The position numbers and the translations under genes are program-made. Shown piece after piece: positions 28,104 to 38,084 of a stretch of 64,000 bases of DNA (the first letter of the stretch is position 1; the number at the start of each line of letters is the position of its first letter). This DNA is from Algibacter pacificus (GTDB taxonomy: Bacteria > Bacteroidota > Bacteroidia > Flavobacteriales > Flavobacteriaceae), in contig NZ_VOGY01000002.1 of the NCBI RefSeq assembly GCF_008033385.1, forward strand, positions 1 through 64,000, written 5' to 3'. The notes under the pieces were generated by a model, which searched no databases, was not told where the DNA came from, and saw only the letters and a list, made by a program, of their open reading frames with translations.

Positions 28104-29975
28104 ATGAAAAAAGCAAGTATTATTGTAGGTGTAATTGTTATTTGCTTTTTTGTTTTATCTGGAAAAAAGGCAACCATTCAGTATCAATTTGATGGAGTTC
28201 CAGAAAAAGTAGGGGCATTATATATCGATAATTTTAAGAACTTTCAAACTGAAGTACACACACTAGCATCTCTTGTTAATCGTTCTATGGTTTCAGACGA
28301 ATTAAAGCTGAAAAATCAAGTTGAAAAGACGCGGTTGGCATATAAAAAAATCGAATTTATTTTTGATTATTATCAAACCAACTATAATGGTACCTATATT
28401 AATGGAGCGCCCGTTCCTAAAATAAGTGAATATTTTGAAGCAGAGCAGGTTATCGAACCTTGTGGTTTACAAGCTTTAGATGAAGCGGTTTTTGAAAATC
28501 TAACTCCTGAAAATTTACAGCATATAAAAACCTTGGCAAATAATCTTAAGGAACGGGTCGATTTTATTTCAAAAATACATTTACCGATTCATTTAAAATC
28601 GAGTCAGATTATAGAATGTATGCGTTCGGGGATGGTGCGTATTTTTACGTTGGGAGTCACTGGTTTTGATACGCCCGGTTCTGCAAATGCCTTAAAAGAA
28701 AGCTATGCCAGTTTACAAAGTATGAAAACCACATTTTTGTGTTTTGAAACCGCTATGAATTTAGAGACTAAAACTAAATTTGAATCCATCAAGACACATT
28801 TTGAAAAAGGCGAAACCTTATTAAAGCCCGAAACACATTTTAATGATTTTGATAGATTACTGTTTTTAAAAGAGGTTGTTAATCCTATATATTCAGAGTT
28901 ATTAGAGTTTCAAAATTTGAATAATATCAAATTGGAACCTTATAAAAAACATGCTCAAAATTATCAAGCAAAAAACATGTTTGATGTTAATTTTCTCGAT
29001 CCCGATTTTTATTCAGAATTAGTATATTTACCATTAAATAACCCTAAAACCATTCAATTAGGGAAGTTGTTATTTGAAGATCCTCGACTTTCAAATGAAA
29101 ATAAAATGTCCTGTTTAAACTGTCATAATCCCAATAAAGGATTTACCGATGGTTTGCCAAAAAGTATATCGAATCAAAAAGGCATGTTTACGGCAAGAAA
29201 TTCGCCAACATTAATTAATGCAGGCTATTCCACACGTTATTTTTGGGATATGCGCGCTTTCGATCTGGAAAAACAAGTGGCTCATGTTATTGATAACGAT
29301 TTGGAGTTTAATACAAATTTCGATGAGATTACCTCTAAACTCAATAAAGACGCTAATTATTTAAAATTGTTTAAAGATGCTTATGGCGGTATTAGCAAGC
29401 AGGATATCAACGAGCGTTCTATTAGTAATGCTATTGCTGCTTATGTAAATTCTTTAAAATCCTTCAATAGTCTTTTTGATAAATATGTAAGAAATGAAAC
29501 TGCTAATTACCCCGAAAATGCGAAACGTGGTTTTAATATATTTATGGGAAAAGGCGCCTGCGGAACTTGTCATTTTGCACCTTTGTTTAATGGTTCTGTG
29601 CCTCCGTTTTACCTAGAATCCGAATCGGAAGTTTTAGGAGTTACTCAAGGTTTCGACTCTATAAACCCCAAGTTAGATGAAGATTTAGGCCGTATGAATA
29701 ATGGACTTAATAGAGACAAACAGCTCTATTTTAAAAATTCGTTTAAAACGGTGTCTGTTAGAAATATCGCTTTAACAGCACCGTATATGCACAATGGTTC
29801 TTTTAATACTTTGGAAGATGTTCTGGAATTTTATAATCTAGGCGGCGGAGCAGGGATCGGCTTAGCGGTAGAAAACCAAACCTTATCTGATGCACCATTG
29901 AATTTATCTGAACAAGACATTAAAGATATTATTGCTTTTATGGAAACGCTAACCGATACCACAGGAGTTCACTAA
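28104..29975 (+). CDS. Di-heme cytochrome c peroxidase/MauG-family protein with helical N-terminal domain
   Basis: A 623-residue exported protein. An N-terminal anchor or signal (about 1-20) precedes a helical region (about 30-290) that loosely recalls imelysin-like domains. Then comes a cytochrome c peroxidase domain with two heme c sites: CLNCH (C337, C340, H341) and CGTCH (C486, C489, H490). The motif TAPYMHNGSFNTLEDVLEFY near the C-terminus is typical of the family. It should act in the periplasm on hydrogen peroxide or as a MauG-like oxidase. It lies 103 bp after the phosphatase gene. The N-terminal assignment is weak. Confidence 0.88.
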   Translation: MKKASIIVGVIVICFFVLSGKKATIQYQFDGVPEKVGALYIDNFKNFQTEVHTLASLVNRSMVSDELKLKNQVEKTRLAYKKIEFIFDYYQTNYNGTYINGAPVPKISEYFEAEQVIEPCGLQALDEAVFENLTPENLQHIKTLANNLKERVDFISKIHLPIHLKSSQIIECMRSGMVRIFTLGVTGFDTPGSANALKESYASLQSMKTTFLCFETAMNLETKTKFESIKTHFEKGETLLKPETHFNDFDRLLFLKEVVNPIYSELLEFQNLNNIKLEPYKKHAQNYQAKNMFDVNFLDPDFYSELVYLPLNNPKTIQLGKLLFEDPRLSNENKMSCLNCHNPNKGFTDGLPKSISNQKGMFTARNSPTLINAGYSTRYFWDMRAFDLEKQVAHVIDNDLEFNTNFDEITSKLNKDANYLKLFKDAYGGISKQDINERSISNAIAAYVNSLKSFNSLFDKYVRNETANYPENAKRGFNIFMGKGACGTCHFAPLFNGSVPPFYLESESEVLGVTQGFDSINPKLDEDLGRMNNGLNRDKQLYFKNSFKTVSVRNIALTAPYMHNGSFNTLEDVLEFYNLGGGAGIGLAVENQTLSDAPLNLSEQDIKDIIAFMETLTDTTGVH

Positions 29976-30102
29976 TTAAGGATATTGGTTTTTTTAAAAC
30001 TTGGAAATAGATTTCAAGCTAGATGTAGGTTTTATACTGGTTTACTAATTATAAAATTTTTCTCTTAAACGTAAAACTGAAACAGCAACTGCAAACATAT
30101 TT

Positions 30103-32886
30103 TTAAATCTTATCCACCAAATACTTTCCAATCTCCGAAGTTTTAATTTTTACAATATCTTCTGGAGTTCCTGTGGCTACTATGTTTCCTCCGGTTTCGC
30201 CACCTTTTGGACCCAGATCGATAATAAAATCGGCACATTTAATAAGTTCAATATTATGTTCGACCACAATAATGGAATGCCCGTTTTCTATTAAAGCATT
30301 AAAAGATTTTAGAAGCTTTTGGATATCGTGAAAATGCAGACCCGTGGTAGGTTCGTCAAAAATAAACAGCGCTTTTTCTTTCTTGTTACCTTTCCCTAAA
30401 AATGATGCCAGTTTAATACGCTGCGCCTCGCCACCAGAAAGGGTAGAGGAGCTTTGGCCGAGAGTTACGTAACCCAAACCAACATCTTGCAGCGGTTGGA
30501 GTTTGTTCTTAATTTTGTCTTGCTTGTTAGTTTCGAAAAACGTGACGGCATCATCAATGGTTAGGTTTAAAATATCGTCTATGTTTTTGTCGGCAAAGGT
30601 TACTTCGAGCACTTCTTTTTTAAAGCGTTTGCCTTTACAGGTTTCGCATTCCAAATGCACATCGGCCATAAATTGCATTTCTATAGTGACTTCCCCTTCG
30701 CCTTTGCAGGTTTCGCAGCGTCCGCCATCGACATTAAAAGAAAAGTGTTTGGCTTGGTAATTCCTTATGTTGCTTAATTTCTGTTTCGCGAATAGCGCAC
30801 GAATATCATCGTAAGCCTTTATATAGGTTACCGGATTGGAACGTGAGGAGCGCCCAATAGGATTTTGATCTACAAATTCTATTTGCTTTATATTGGTGAA
30901 ATTCCCGTCTAAACTAGAAAACTGTCCCGGTTTGTCGCCAAAATCGGTTAATTTTTTCTGTAATGCGGGGTATAATATTTTCTTGACTAATGTACTTTTT
31001 CCACTACCAGAAACACCCGTAATTACGGTGAGCATACCCAAAGGAAAACGCACATCTATGTTTTTAAGATTGTTTTCGCGAGCGCCTTTTATATCCACGT
31101 AATATTTGGAGGTTCTCCGTTTTTTTGGCACTTCAATTTTTAAAGTTTCATTTAAGTATTGTGCCGTTAAGGAATTGGATGCTAAAATAGCGTTGTAATC
31201 GCCGTGGGCAACTACATGTCCGCCAAAAGTTCCGGCTTCGGGACCAATGTCGATAATGTTATCGGCCGCTTTCATAATATCCTCGTCGTGTTCCACAACA
31301 ATCACAGTGTTTCCTAAATCACGTAAGGATTTTAAAACCATAATTAAACGTTCGGTATCTTTTGGATGCAAGCCAATACTAGGTTCATCTAAAATATACA
31401 TCGACCCCACTAAGCTACTTCCTAAAGAGGTTGCTAGGTTTATACGCTGACTTTCTCCACCGGAAAGGGTATTGGATTTGCGGTTTAAAGTCAGGTAATC
31501 GAGACCAACATTTGCTAAAAATTCTAAACGATTATTTATTTCTTTTAATAAGCGTTTTGCAATGGTGGTATCGTGTTCGTTTAATTCTAAGTTATGGAAA
31601 AAATCAGCGAGTTTATCCAATGGTTTTTCTACCAAATCTGAAATACTTGCGCCGCCTACTTTAACATAATTGGCTTCAACGCGTAAACGTTTGCCATTAC
31701 AGGTCTTGCATTTGGTTTTTCCGCGGTAACGCGATAACATGACGCGGTTTTGAATTTTATAGGCCTTAGATTCTAACTCGGCAAAAAAGGCATTTAAGCC
31801 TTCAAAATATTGGTTGCCATCCCACACGAGTTGTTTTTGTGCTTCGGAAAGTTCAAAATAAGGTTTGTGTATTGGGAAATCGAATTTATGCGAGTTGTTT
31901 ACCAATTGGTCTTTATACCAACTCATGCTTTCGCCGCGCCAAGCAAAAATGGCCCCTTCGTAAATGGAAAGTCCTGTGTTTGGAATCACTAAATCTTCGT
32001 CTATACCAACAATATCGCCGTAACCTTCGCAAGTTGGGCAAGCGCCGTAAGGGTTGTTAAAGCTGAATAAATGTACATTGGGCTCTAAGAAATTTAATCC
32101 GTCTAACTCAAATTTATTACTAAAAGTCCGTTGTTTATTATCTGAAAGTGTTTCTATGCTACATTCACCTTTACCTTCAAAAAAAGCGGTTTGAATGGCA
32201 TCGGCTAGACGATTATAAAAATCCTCTTCGTGTTTGGTGATAATTCTATCTACAACTAATAAAATCTTGTCTTTTTTACTAATTTTAGTAGCATCGTCTA
32301 TTCTAACAACTTGGTCGTTTAGTTTTATTCTAGCGTAACCTTGTTGGTTTAATGCTTTTAATTTATCTTCTATAGTGCGGCCTTCTTCTAAATGAATAGG
32401 CGCGAGGAGAAGAAGTTTTTCGCGTTCGGGAAAGGTTTTTAGGTAGTTTAAAACATCGGTTACGGTGTCTTTTTTTACTTCATCTCCAGAAACTGGCGAA
32501 ATGGTTTTTCCTATTCTTGCAAATAAAAGCTTTAAGTAATCGTAAATTTCGGTTGTTGTGCCCACCGTAGAACGTGGATTGGTAGAATTTACTTTTTGCT
32601 CGATGGCAATGGCCGGAGCTATTCCTTTTATATAATCTACCTTGGGTTTATTTAGTCGGCCTAAAAACTGACGTGCATAACTAGACAAACTTTCTACATA
32701 GCGCCGTTGCCCTTCCGCGTAAAGCGTATCGAAGGCTAAACTGGATTTTCCAGAACCCGAAAGTCCTGTAATAACAACCAATTTGTTTCTAGGGATAACA
32801 ACATCTATATTTTTAAGGTTGTGTAGTTTAGCACCTTTTATAATGATATTTTGTTTAGGATCAACTTCGGAAAGATTAATATTCAT
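30103..32886 (-). CDS. uvrA: Excinuclease ABC subunit A
   Basis: A 927-residue DNA damage-recognition ATPase of nucleotide excision repair, close to the usual UvrA length. It has two ABC ATPase modules, with Walker [10 protein letters not shown] near 43 and GVSGSGKST near 630, signature motifs LSGGESQRI and LSGGEAQRI, and zinc-binding CxxC pairs ([17 protein letters not shown] and CETCKGKRF). UvrA dimers load UvrB at lesions. It is transcribed alone from the box at 32909-32916, giving a short leader that fits this start. No uvrB is nearby. Confidence 0.97.
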   Translation of the reverse strand: MNINLSEVDPKQNIIIKGAKLHNLKNIDVVIPRNKLVVITGLSGSGKSSLAFDTLYAEGQRRYVESLSSYARQFLGRLNKPKVDYIKGIAPAIAIEQKVNSTNPRSTVGTTTEIYDYLKLLFARIGKTISPVSGDEVKKDTVTDVLNYLKTFPEREKLLLLAPIHLEEGRTIEDKLKALNQQGYARIKLNDQVVRIDDATKISKKDKILLVVDRIITKHEEDFYNRLADAIQTAFFEGKGECSIETLSDNKQRTFSNKFELDGLNFLEPNVHLFSFNNPYGACPTCEGYGDIVGIDEDLVIPNTGLSIYEGAIFAWRGESMSWYKDQLVNNSHKFDFPIHKPYFELSEAQKQLVWDGNQYFEGLNAFFAELESKAYKIQNRVMLSRYRGKTKCKTCNGKRLRVEANYVKVGGASISDLVEKPLDKLADFFHNLELNEHDTTIAKRLLKEINNRLEFLANVGLDYLTLNRKSNTLSGGESQRINLATSLGSSLVGSMYILDEPSIGLHPKDTERLIMVLKSLRDLGNTVIVVEHDEDIMKAADNIIDIGPEAGTFGGHVVAHGDYNAILASNSLTAQYLNETLKIEVPKKRRTSKYYVDIKGARENNLKNIDVRFPLGMLTVITGVSGSGKSTLVKKILYPALQKKLTDFGDKPGQFSSLDGNFTNIKQIEFVDQNPIGRSSRSNPVTYIKAYDDIRALFAKQKLSNIRNYQAKHFSFNVDGGRCETCKGEGEVTIEMQFMADVHLECETCKGKRFKKEVLEVTFADKNIDDILNLTIDDAVTFFETNKQDKIKNKLQPLQDVGLGYVTLGQSSSTLSGGEAQRIKLASFLGKGNKKEKALFIFDEPTTGLHFHDIQKLLKSFNALIENGHSIIVVEHNIELIKCADFIIDLGPKGGETGGNIVATGTPEDIVKIKTSEIGKYLVDKI

Positions 32887-32908
32887 AAGCTTTTAAAGGA
32901 ATAATTTA

Positions 32909-32916
32909 CAAATATA
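32909..32916 (-). promoter_or_regulatory. -7 box for uvrA
   Basis: On the minus strand TATATTTG fits TAnnTTTG, 22 bases upstream of the uvrA start codon, giving a leader of about 18 nucleotides. Confidence 0.6.
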
Positions 32917-33007
32917 ACATAAGTCTTTCAGCTATAAAATATATTGTATTGTATTAAATATGTTAAAATAGATATAAAAATTTTTGTTTAATTGGAATGA
33001 TTGTTGT

Positions 33008-33015
33008 TATATTTG
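33008..33015 (+). promoter_or_regulatory. Promoter of the ECF sigma gene
   Basis: TATATTTG is preceded by TTTG at 32983-32986 with a 21-base gap, close to the Bacteroidota -33/-7 arrangement. The leader would be about 100 nucleotides. Confidence 0.6.
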
Positions 33016-33120
33016 AAGCAACTAATTAATTATAAATCAACACTTGCCTATAGCATAACATTACTTTAAAAAAAAATTAATTTAAAAGAATCTCTTTTCT
33101 TTATAATAAAAGTAATGATT

Positions 33121-33705
33121 ATGAAACACGAACTTATCACAGATGCTAAGCTAATTAGTAACTATATTAACGGCGATGAAAGTGCTTTAGAAGTACTTAT
33201 AGAAAAGCATAAACAAAGAATTTACAGTTTTATTTATTCAAAAGTATATGATGGCGATGTTGCCGATGATATTTTTCAGGATACTTTTATTAAGGTGATA
33301 AAAACCTTAAAACGCGGTGCGTATAATGAAGAAGGTAAATTTTTACCTTGGGTGATGCGTATTGCTCATAATTTGGTTATCGATTTTTTTAGAAAGAATA
33401 AACGTATGCCTAAGTTTGATAACACCGGCGAGTTTAGTATTTTTTCGGTGCTTAGTGATAGTACTTTAAATGCTGAAAAAACCATTATTAAAGCGCAAAT
33501 AGAAACCGATGTACGCCGTTTGGTGGATGAACTGCCAGATGACCAACGTGAAGTTTTATTAATGCGTATTTATAAGGATATGAGTTTTAAAGAAATATCT
33601 GAAAGAACGGGAGTGAGTATTAATACGGCATTAGGGCGTATGCGCTACGCTCTAATAAATATGCGTAAAATTATTGAGAAGCATAACATTGTGTTAACCG
33701 ATTAA
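33121..33705 (+). CDS. ECF-type RNA polymerase sigma factor
   Basis: A 194-residue sigma factor with region 2 (about 20-95; DDIFQDTFIKVI, WVMRIAHNLVIDFFR) and region 4 (about 130-185; MSFKEISERTGVSINTALGR). Unlike the sigma gene at 17394 it has no FecR or other anti-sigma partner nearby. It is followed by a 48-residue conserved-looking reading frame and a terminator. An ATG two codons upstream (33115) is also possible. It belongs to a sigma group widespread in Flavobacteriaceae; its regulon cannot be told from here. Confidence 0.93.
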   Translation: MKHELITDAKLISNYINGDESALEVLIEKHKQRIYSFIYSKVYDGDVADDIFQDTFIKVIKTLKRGAYNEEGKFLPWVMRIAHNLVIDFFRKNKRMPKFDNTGEFSIFSVLSDSTLNAEKTIIKAQIETDVRRLVDELPDDQREVLLMRIYKDMSFKEISERTGVSINTALGRMRYALINMRKIIEKHNIVLTD

Positions 33706-33772
33706 ATTTTGAAAATACAATAAAGTAAATTTTACTGCGTTTGTCTTTTAAATCAACCTTAATTTAATCGAT

Positions 33773-33919
33773 ATGGAAAAAATTTACTCTAAACAACCAA
33801 ATAAAAATCAAAATAAATTTGAGCCAAAGGTAGATACCATTAATTTCTTGCTCAATTATTCCAAATCATTACGAGTTTTAAAGTATAAACATTTAAAATT
33901 TGACACTATTTTAAATTAA
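33773..33919 (+). CDS. Small 48-residue protein downstream of the sigma factor
   Basis: The frame starts ATGGAAAAAATTTAC and stops at TAA 33917. The product is basic, with 9 lysines, begins MEKIYSKQPNKNQNKFEPK and ends KHLKFDTILN. It has no signal peptide or membrane segment. It lies 67 bases after the sigma stop and just before a strong terminator, so it shares that transcript. Short proteins of this kind follow this sigma factor in other Flavobacteriaceae as far as I recall. A role as a sigma-linked regulator is a guess; the function is unknown. Confidence 0.65.
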   Translation: MEKIYSKQPNKNQNKFEPKVDTINFLLNYSKSLRVLKYKHLKFDTILN

Positions 33920-33924
33920 TATAA

Positions 33925-33953
33925 AAAGACACCCTTTTATAGGGTGTCTTTAT
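33925..33953 (+). terminator. Terminator after the sigma factor and small protein
   Basis: The stem AAGACACCC/GGGTGTCTT (33926-33934 with 33942-33950) has a seven-base loop and T-rich flanks. It begins six bases after the stop of the 48-residue frame, which supports that frame being transcribed with the sigma gene. Confidence 0.88.
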
Positions 33954-34111
33954 TTGTTTAAAGCATAGATTTTTGTTTGGTCAAAACAAAAAAAGAAATA
34001 TTTTATATTTTTAAGTTTTTTATAAACAGATAGATACATTTTTTGTTATTTTTTTACGCAACTATTTAATGGTTACCTCATCTAAGAGATAGTTATAAAA
34101 AAAAATAAATT

Positions 34112-34639
34112 ATGAAAAAACGTATCTTATTAGTGAAAAGTTTAATGGTTTGTAGTCTGTTATTTGTTAGTTGTAGTGATAATAATGATGACATTACTTG
34201 TCCAGAAGCAATTACAGGAGAATTGACAAGTACAGAAATTGATTTTGTAGGAGAATGGACACTTAAAAGTATGGTTTCGGAGGATGAAATTGATTTAACC
34301 GATGACGATATTGAAAATCCAAGTACAGATTTATTTTCCCAATATACCGATTGTGCAAAAGATATAATTTACAATTTTGGTGAAAATAGAGAGTACACGT
34401 TTACAACAGGAAGTTCTGCTGTAGATTGTGTTAATGCTCAAGAAATAGAGGGCACATGGGCTTTGAGTGAAAATGCCGAATTAAAAACGGTATATAATTG
34501 CTCAACTCAATTTACCCAAATTGAGATGAACGATGATAACACCGCATTTTCTACAGAAAACTCTTTGCAGTATATTGATGTCGAAGGTAATACAATTATT
34601 ACGACTACAACATTTACATATGAAAAGACTTTAGAATAG
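34112..34639 (+). CDS. Lipocalin-like lipoprotein
   Basis: A 175-residue lipoprotein with lipobox cysteine C21 (LLFVSC) and an acidic linker. The body (about 40-175) contains GEWTLKSMV and EIEGTWALSENAELKT, the W-bearing pattern of small Bacteroidota lipocalin-like domains. It probably sits in the outer membrane facing the periplasm. It stands alone between two terminators. The ligand is unknown. Confidence 0.7.
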   Translation: MKKRILLVKSLMVCSLLFVSCSDNNDDITCPEAITGELTSTEIDFVGEWTLKSMVSEDEIDLTDDDIENPSTDLFSQYTDCAKDIIYNFGENREYTFTTGSSAVDCVNAQEIEGTWALSENAELKTVYNCSTQFTQIEMNDDNTAFSTENSLQYIDVEGNTIITTTTFTYEKTLE

Positions 34640-34665
34640 TCTATTACAAAAACATTTTAACAAAC

Positions 34666-34702
34666 AAAAAATCCCTCTGAGACCATTTCAAAGGGATTTT
34701 TT
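34666..34702. terminator. Bidirectional terminator between convergent genes
   Basis: AAAAATCCCT pairs with AGGGATTTTT across a loop of about 14 bases, with A and T runs on the two sides. It serves the lipoprotein gene on the plus strand and fumarylacetoacetase on the minus strand. Confidence 0.78.
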
Positions 34703-34737
34703 ATTTTAAGATTTTTTTTAGTTAAAAAATTGGATTT

Positions 34738-36021
34738 CTAGTTTTTACAGTAAACAGGTAAGAGCTTTGTTGAGATTTCACCAAAACCAATACGTGTTCC
34801 ATCTTTCTCACAGTGTGCACGCATAATAACGGTGTCACTATCATTTATAAATTTACGTTCGCTACCGTCTGTCATTTTTAAGGGGTGTTTACCTTGTGAG
34901 GTTAATTCTAATAAGGAGCCAAGGCTGTTTGGTGTTGGTCCAGAAATAGCACCGCTTCCCATCATATCACCCGAGTTTACTGGACATCCATTTATAGTAT
35001 GGTGTGCTAGTTGTTGTGCCATGTTCCAATAGATATACTTAAAGTTTGTTTTAGAGACCACGGTTTCTTTAGCACCTTTAGGCTGTATGGCTACTTCTAA
35101 ATTTATATCGTAGCTTTTTTTTCCATTATATTTTAAATAGTTAAGCTGTTTTTTTAGAGATTTTGGGCCTTCTACACGGTAAGGCTCTAAGGCATCTAAA
35201 GTAACTATCCATGGTGATATTGATGAAGCAAAGCTTTTTCCTAAAAAAGGACCAAAAGGATCACTTTCCCATTTTTGAATATCGCGAGCACTCCAATCAT
35301 TGAGTAGTACCAACCCAAAAATGTGTTCTTCCGCTTCATTAACCGGAATAGGTTCACCAAAATCGTTAGCATCCGTCGTTATAAAAGCCATTTCTAATTC
35401 GAAATCTATAGATTCACTCGGACCAAAGACGGGTTCCGTTACCCCGGTTGGTAAGGTTTGCCCTTGAGGCCGATGTACTGGAATACCCGATGGAATAATC
35501 GAAGAACTACGCCCATGGTAGCCCACAGGAATATGTAACCAGTTAGGTAAAAGCGCCTGTTCTGAACCTCTAAAAAAAGCACCTATATTCGTGGCATGTT
35601 CTTTACTTGCGTAAAAATTGGTATAATCACCAATTTGAACGGGAAGTTGCATTTCTATTTCATCTAAACGAAAAAGAACCACTTCTTTATGTTGTTTATT
35701 ACTTTTAAGACTATCGTTTTCGGCATCGAATATCTCTGCAATTCTGTTTCTTACCAAACGCCATGTTTTACGGCCATCGGCAATAAAATCGTTTAGGGTA
35801 TCTTGAAGAAAAATATCATCGGTTAAAGGAATGTCTTTAAAATATCCTAGTTGATGTAAAGCTCCTAAATCTATAGCTGTATCTCCAATACGGGTTCCAA
35901 TAGTTATGATATCATCACGGGTTAAAAAGACACCAAAAGGAATATTTTGTATAGGGAAATCGGAATTTTTATCGACATGTAGCCAGGACATTCTTTCAGG
36001 GTTGTTCGCTGTTAAGGGCAT
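34738..36021 (-). CDS. fahA: Fumarylacetoacetase
   Basis: A 427-residue enzyme of tyrosine and phenylalanine breakdown that hydrolyses 4-fumarylacetoacetate to fumarate and acetoacetate. The N-terminal domain (about 15-110) and FAH fold (about 115-420) are visible, with GYHGRSSSIIPSG, the metal-binding region FELEMAFITT, LLNDWSARDIQKWE and GDMMGSGAISG. The frame continues 23 codons upstream, but the methionine at 36021 (MPLTANNPER) matches the family start, and the promoter at 36088 leaves a normal leader. Its neighbour glyA is divergent. Confidence 0.95.
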   Translation of the reverse strand: MPLTANNPERMSWLHVDKNSDFPIQNIPFGVFLTRDDIITIGTRIGDTAIDLGALHQLGYFKDIPLTDDIFLQDTLNDFIADGRKTWRLVRNRIAEIFDAENDSLKSNKQHKEVVLFRLDEIEMQLPVQIGDYTNFYASKEHATNIGAFFRGSEQALLPNWLHIPVGYHGRSSSIIPSGIPVHRPQGQTLPTGVTEPVFGPSESIDFELEMAFITTDANDFGEPIPVNEAEEHIFGLVLLNDWSARDIQKWESDPFGPFLGKSFASSISPWIVTLDALEPYRVEGPKSLKKQLNYLKYNGKKSYDINLEVAIQPKGAKETVVSKTNFKYIYWNMAQQLAHHTINGCPVNSGDMMGSGAISGPTPNSLGSLLELTSQGKHPLKMTDGSERKFINDSDTVIMRAHCEKDGTRIGFGEISTKLLPVYCKN

Positions 36022-36087
36022 AATCTTAAAATGTTTTCTAGTTATTGTATTGTTATCAAACGTACATAATTTTTTTGTTTTACAATA

Positions 36088-36095
36088 CAAAATTA
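36088..36095 (-). promoter_or_regulatory. -7 box for fumarylacetoacetase
   Basis: On the minus strand TAATTTTG fits TAnnTTTG. Transcription near 36083 would leave about 60 bases of leader before the start at 36021 and would overlap the longer alternative start, arguing against it. Confidence 0.6.
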
Positions 36096-36188
36096 CTTTA
36101 AAAATGAATTTTCTTTATCCGTTAATAACATGGTTAAAAAGTTGAAGGTAAAAAACGATTTTTTACCTATTTTAACTAATCTATTTGT

Positions 36189-36196
36189 TATTTTTG
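36189..36196 (+). promoter_or_regulatory. -7 box for glyA
   Basis: TATTTTTG fits the consensus, 29 bases before the glyA start codon. It shares the intergenic region with the divergent fumarylacetoacetase promoter. Confidence 0.6.
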
Positions 36197-36225
36197 CGCT
36201 TTATTAAAATTATCAAACTCAATAT

Positions 36226-37497
36226 ATGCAACGCGACGAACAAATTTTTGAACTAATTGAAGCCGAAAAGGAACGCCAATTACACGGCATAGAACTTATT
36301 GCTTCGGAGAATTTTGTAAGCAGCCAAGTTATGGAAGCTGCAGGATCAGTGTTAACTAATAAATATGCAGAAGGGTATCCAGGTAAACGTTATTACGGTG
36401 GATGTGAAGTGGTTGATGAAGTTGAACAAATTGCTATCGATAGAGCAAAAGCTTTGTTTGGTGCAGCATACGTAAATGTACAACCGCACTCTGGAAGTCA
36501 AGCCAATACAGCTGTATATCACGCTTGTTTAACTCCGGGAGATAAAATTTTAGGATTCGATTTGTCGCACGGTGGGCATTTAACACACGGGTCTCCTGTA
36601 AATTTTTCTGGTAAATTATACAACCCAGTATTTTACGGAGTAGAGCAAGAAACAGGTGTTTTAAACTACGATAAAATACAAGAGGTTGCTACTAAAGAAC
36701 AACCAAAATTAATAATCGCAGGAGCTTCGGCATATTCTCGTGATATCGATTTTGAACGTTTTAGAGTCATTGCAGATAGCGTTGGCGCTATTTTAATGGC
36801 CGATATATCGCATCCAGCAGGTTTAATAGCTAAGGGTATTTTAAACGATCCTTTACCACACTGTCATATTGTAACGACTACAACACATAAAACGTTACGT
36901 GGCCCAAGAGGTGGTATGATTATGATGGGGAAAGATTTTGAAAACCCTTTCGGAATTAAACTTAAAAACGGAAACTTACGTAAAATGTCGTCTTTATTAG
37001 ATTCAGCTGTTTTTCCAGGGAATCAAGGTGGTCCATTAGAGCACATTATTGCTGCAAAAGCGATTGCTTTTGGTGAAGCTTTAACCGATGATTTTTTACA
37101 ATACCAATTACAAGTTAAGAAAAATGCTGCGGCCATGGCAAAAGCATTAGTTTCTAAAGGATATAATATTATTTCCGGAGGAACAGATAACCACTGTATG
37201 TTAATTGATTTACGTAACAAAAACTTATCTGGTAAAGATGCTGAGCAAGCTTTAGTAAAAGCTGATATTACGGTAAATAAAAACATGGTACCTTTTGATG
37301 ATAAATCGCCGTTTGTAACTTCAGGAATTCGTTTAGGGGTTGCTGCAATTACTACACGTGGTTTAAATGATACCGATATGCTTGCTATTGTAGAGCTGGT
37401 AGACGAGGTTATTAATAACTTTGAAGATGAAACTGCTTTAGAAGCTGTAAAAGTAAAAGTAAATGAGATGATGCATAACAAACCTTTGTTTGTATAA
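36226..37497 (+). CDS. glyA: Serine hydroxymethyltransferase
   Basis: A 423-residue PLP enzyme that interconverts serine and glycine and loads one-carbon units onto tetrahydrofolate. Clear family motifs include LIASENFVS near 22, [15 protein letters not shown], and the PLP-lysine region [14 protein letters not shown] near 220-235. The length is normal. It is transcribed alone from the box at 36189 and ends in a hairpin terminator. Confidence 0.98.
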   Translation: MQRDEQIFELIEAEKERQLHGIELIASENFVSSQVMEAAGSVLTNKYAEGYPGKRYYGGCEVVDEVEQIAIDRAKALFGAAYVNVQPHSGSQANTAVYHACLTPGDKILGFDLSHGGHLTHGSPVNFSGKLYNPVFYGVEQETGVLNYDKIQEVATKEQPKLIIAGASAYSRDIDFERFRVIADSVGAILMADISHPAGLIAKGILNDPLPHCHIVTTTTHKTLRGPRGGMIMMGKDFENPFGIKLKNGNLRKMSSLLDSAVFPGNQGGPLEHIIAAKAIAFGEALTDDFLQYQLQVKKNAAAMAKALVSKGYNIISGGTDNHCMLIDLRNKNLSGKDAEQALVKADITVNKNMVPFDDKSPFVTSGIRLGVAAITTRGLNDTDMLAIVELVDEVINNFEDETALEAVKVKVNEMMHNKPLFV

Positions 37498-37526
37498 GTA
37501 TTATTAAAATATATTATATTGAAAGA

Positions 37527-37554
37527 ATCCTGCTTTTTAAGCGGGATTTTTTTG
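37527..37554 (+). terminator. Terminator of glyA
   Basis: The stem AATCCTGC/GCGGGATT (one G-U pair) has a short loop and is followed by a T run, 30 bases after the glyA stop. Confidence 0.85.
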
Positions 37555-37696
37555 TTTTTAGAATCTCAATTTTTCATATTGCTTTAAGAAGAAAACAGGG
37601 GAATGTTAAGAAATAAAAAGTTTTAGTTATTTTTTAACAAATTAATTTAGTGGTAATTATGATATTATGCTTAATATGCTTTTTTAATTTTTAAAA

Positions 37697-37957
37697 TTGA
37701 TTATTATTTTACGAAAGGTTATTTTGTTAGCCGTAGTTTTTCCTTTAGTACTTGCATTTGGCTCTAATATAAAGCTAGTAAAGCCAGCAGTGGTTTTGGT
37801 TAAGCCAAATGGTTTATATTCTAATTCTAAAGGTTGTTTTGGACAAAATAAGCGTTTAGACCCATTAAATAGTAAAGATGATAAAACCCTTAAAACTTAT
37901 TTTAATGCTATGGTTCCTGCACCATCGCGGTCTAGTTTTTTTATAAAACGAAATTAA
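37697..37957 (+). CDS. Possible small exported protein with TTG start
   Basis: An 86-codon frame with no ATG near its 5' end; a stop at 37685 leaves TTG at 37697 as the only usual start. The N-terminus reads like a signal peptide (about 1-22, VILLAVVFPLVLAFGS), followed by a basic hydrophilic stretch. No family is recognised. The signal-like beginning argues for a real product, the missing ATG against. The rest of the gap 37555-38071 shows nothing clear. Confidence 0.35.
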   Translation: MIIILRKVILLAVVFPLVLAFGSNIKLVKPAVVLVKPNGLYSNSKGCFGQNKRLDPLNSKDDKTLKTYFNAMVPAPSRSSFFIKRN

Positions 37958-38071
37958 ACAACTTATGGTTGCTAGCATAAGCCTACGTTATAACCGGAGA
38001 TACTAATGGTATTTTAAATGATGCTATAAGAATAATTTATATTAATAAATATTTTGAAAGTTTTAAATTAT

Positions 38072-38079
38072 TATCTTTG
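38072..38079 (+). promoter_or_regulatory. -7 box immediately before the His-rich protein gene
   Basis: TATCTTTG fits TAnnTTTG and ends only five bases before the ATG at 38085. Transcription would start at or next to the start codon, so the mRNA may be leaderless. A TTTG at 38053 is 15 bases upstream, shorter than usual. Confidence 0.55.
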
Positions 38080-38084
38080 TATTA

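Noticed and set aside
37023-37481. 152-codon frame antisense to glyA
   Set aside because: It lies wholly within a well-conserved glyA and its product reads as a serine-rich reverse shadow without family features.
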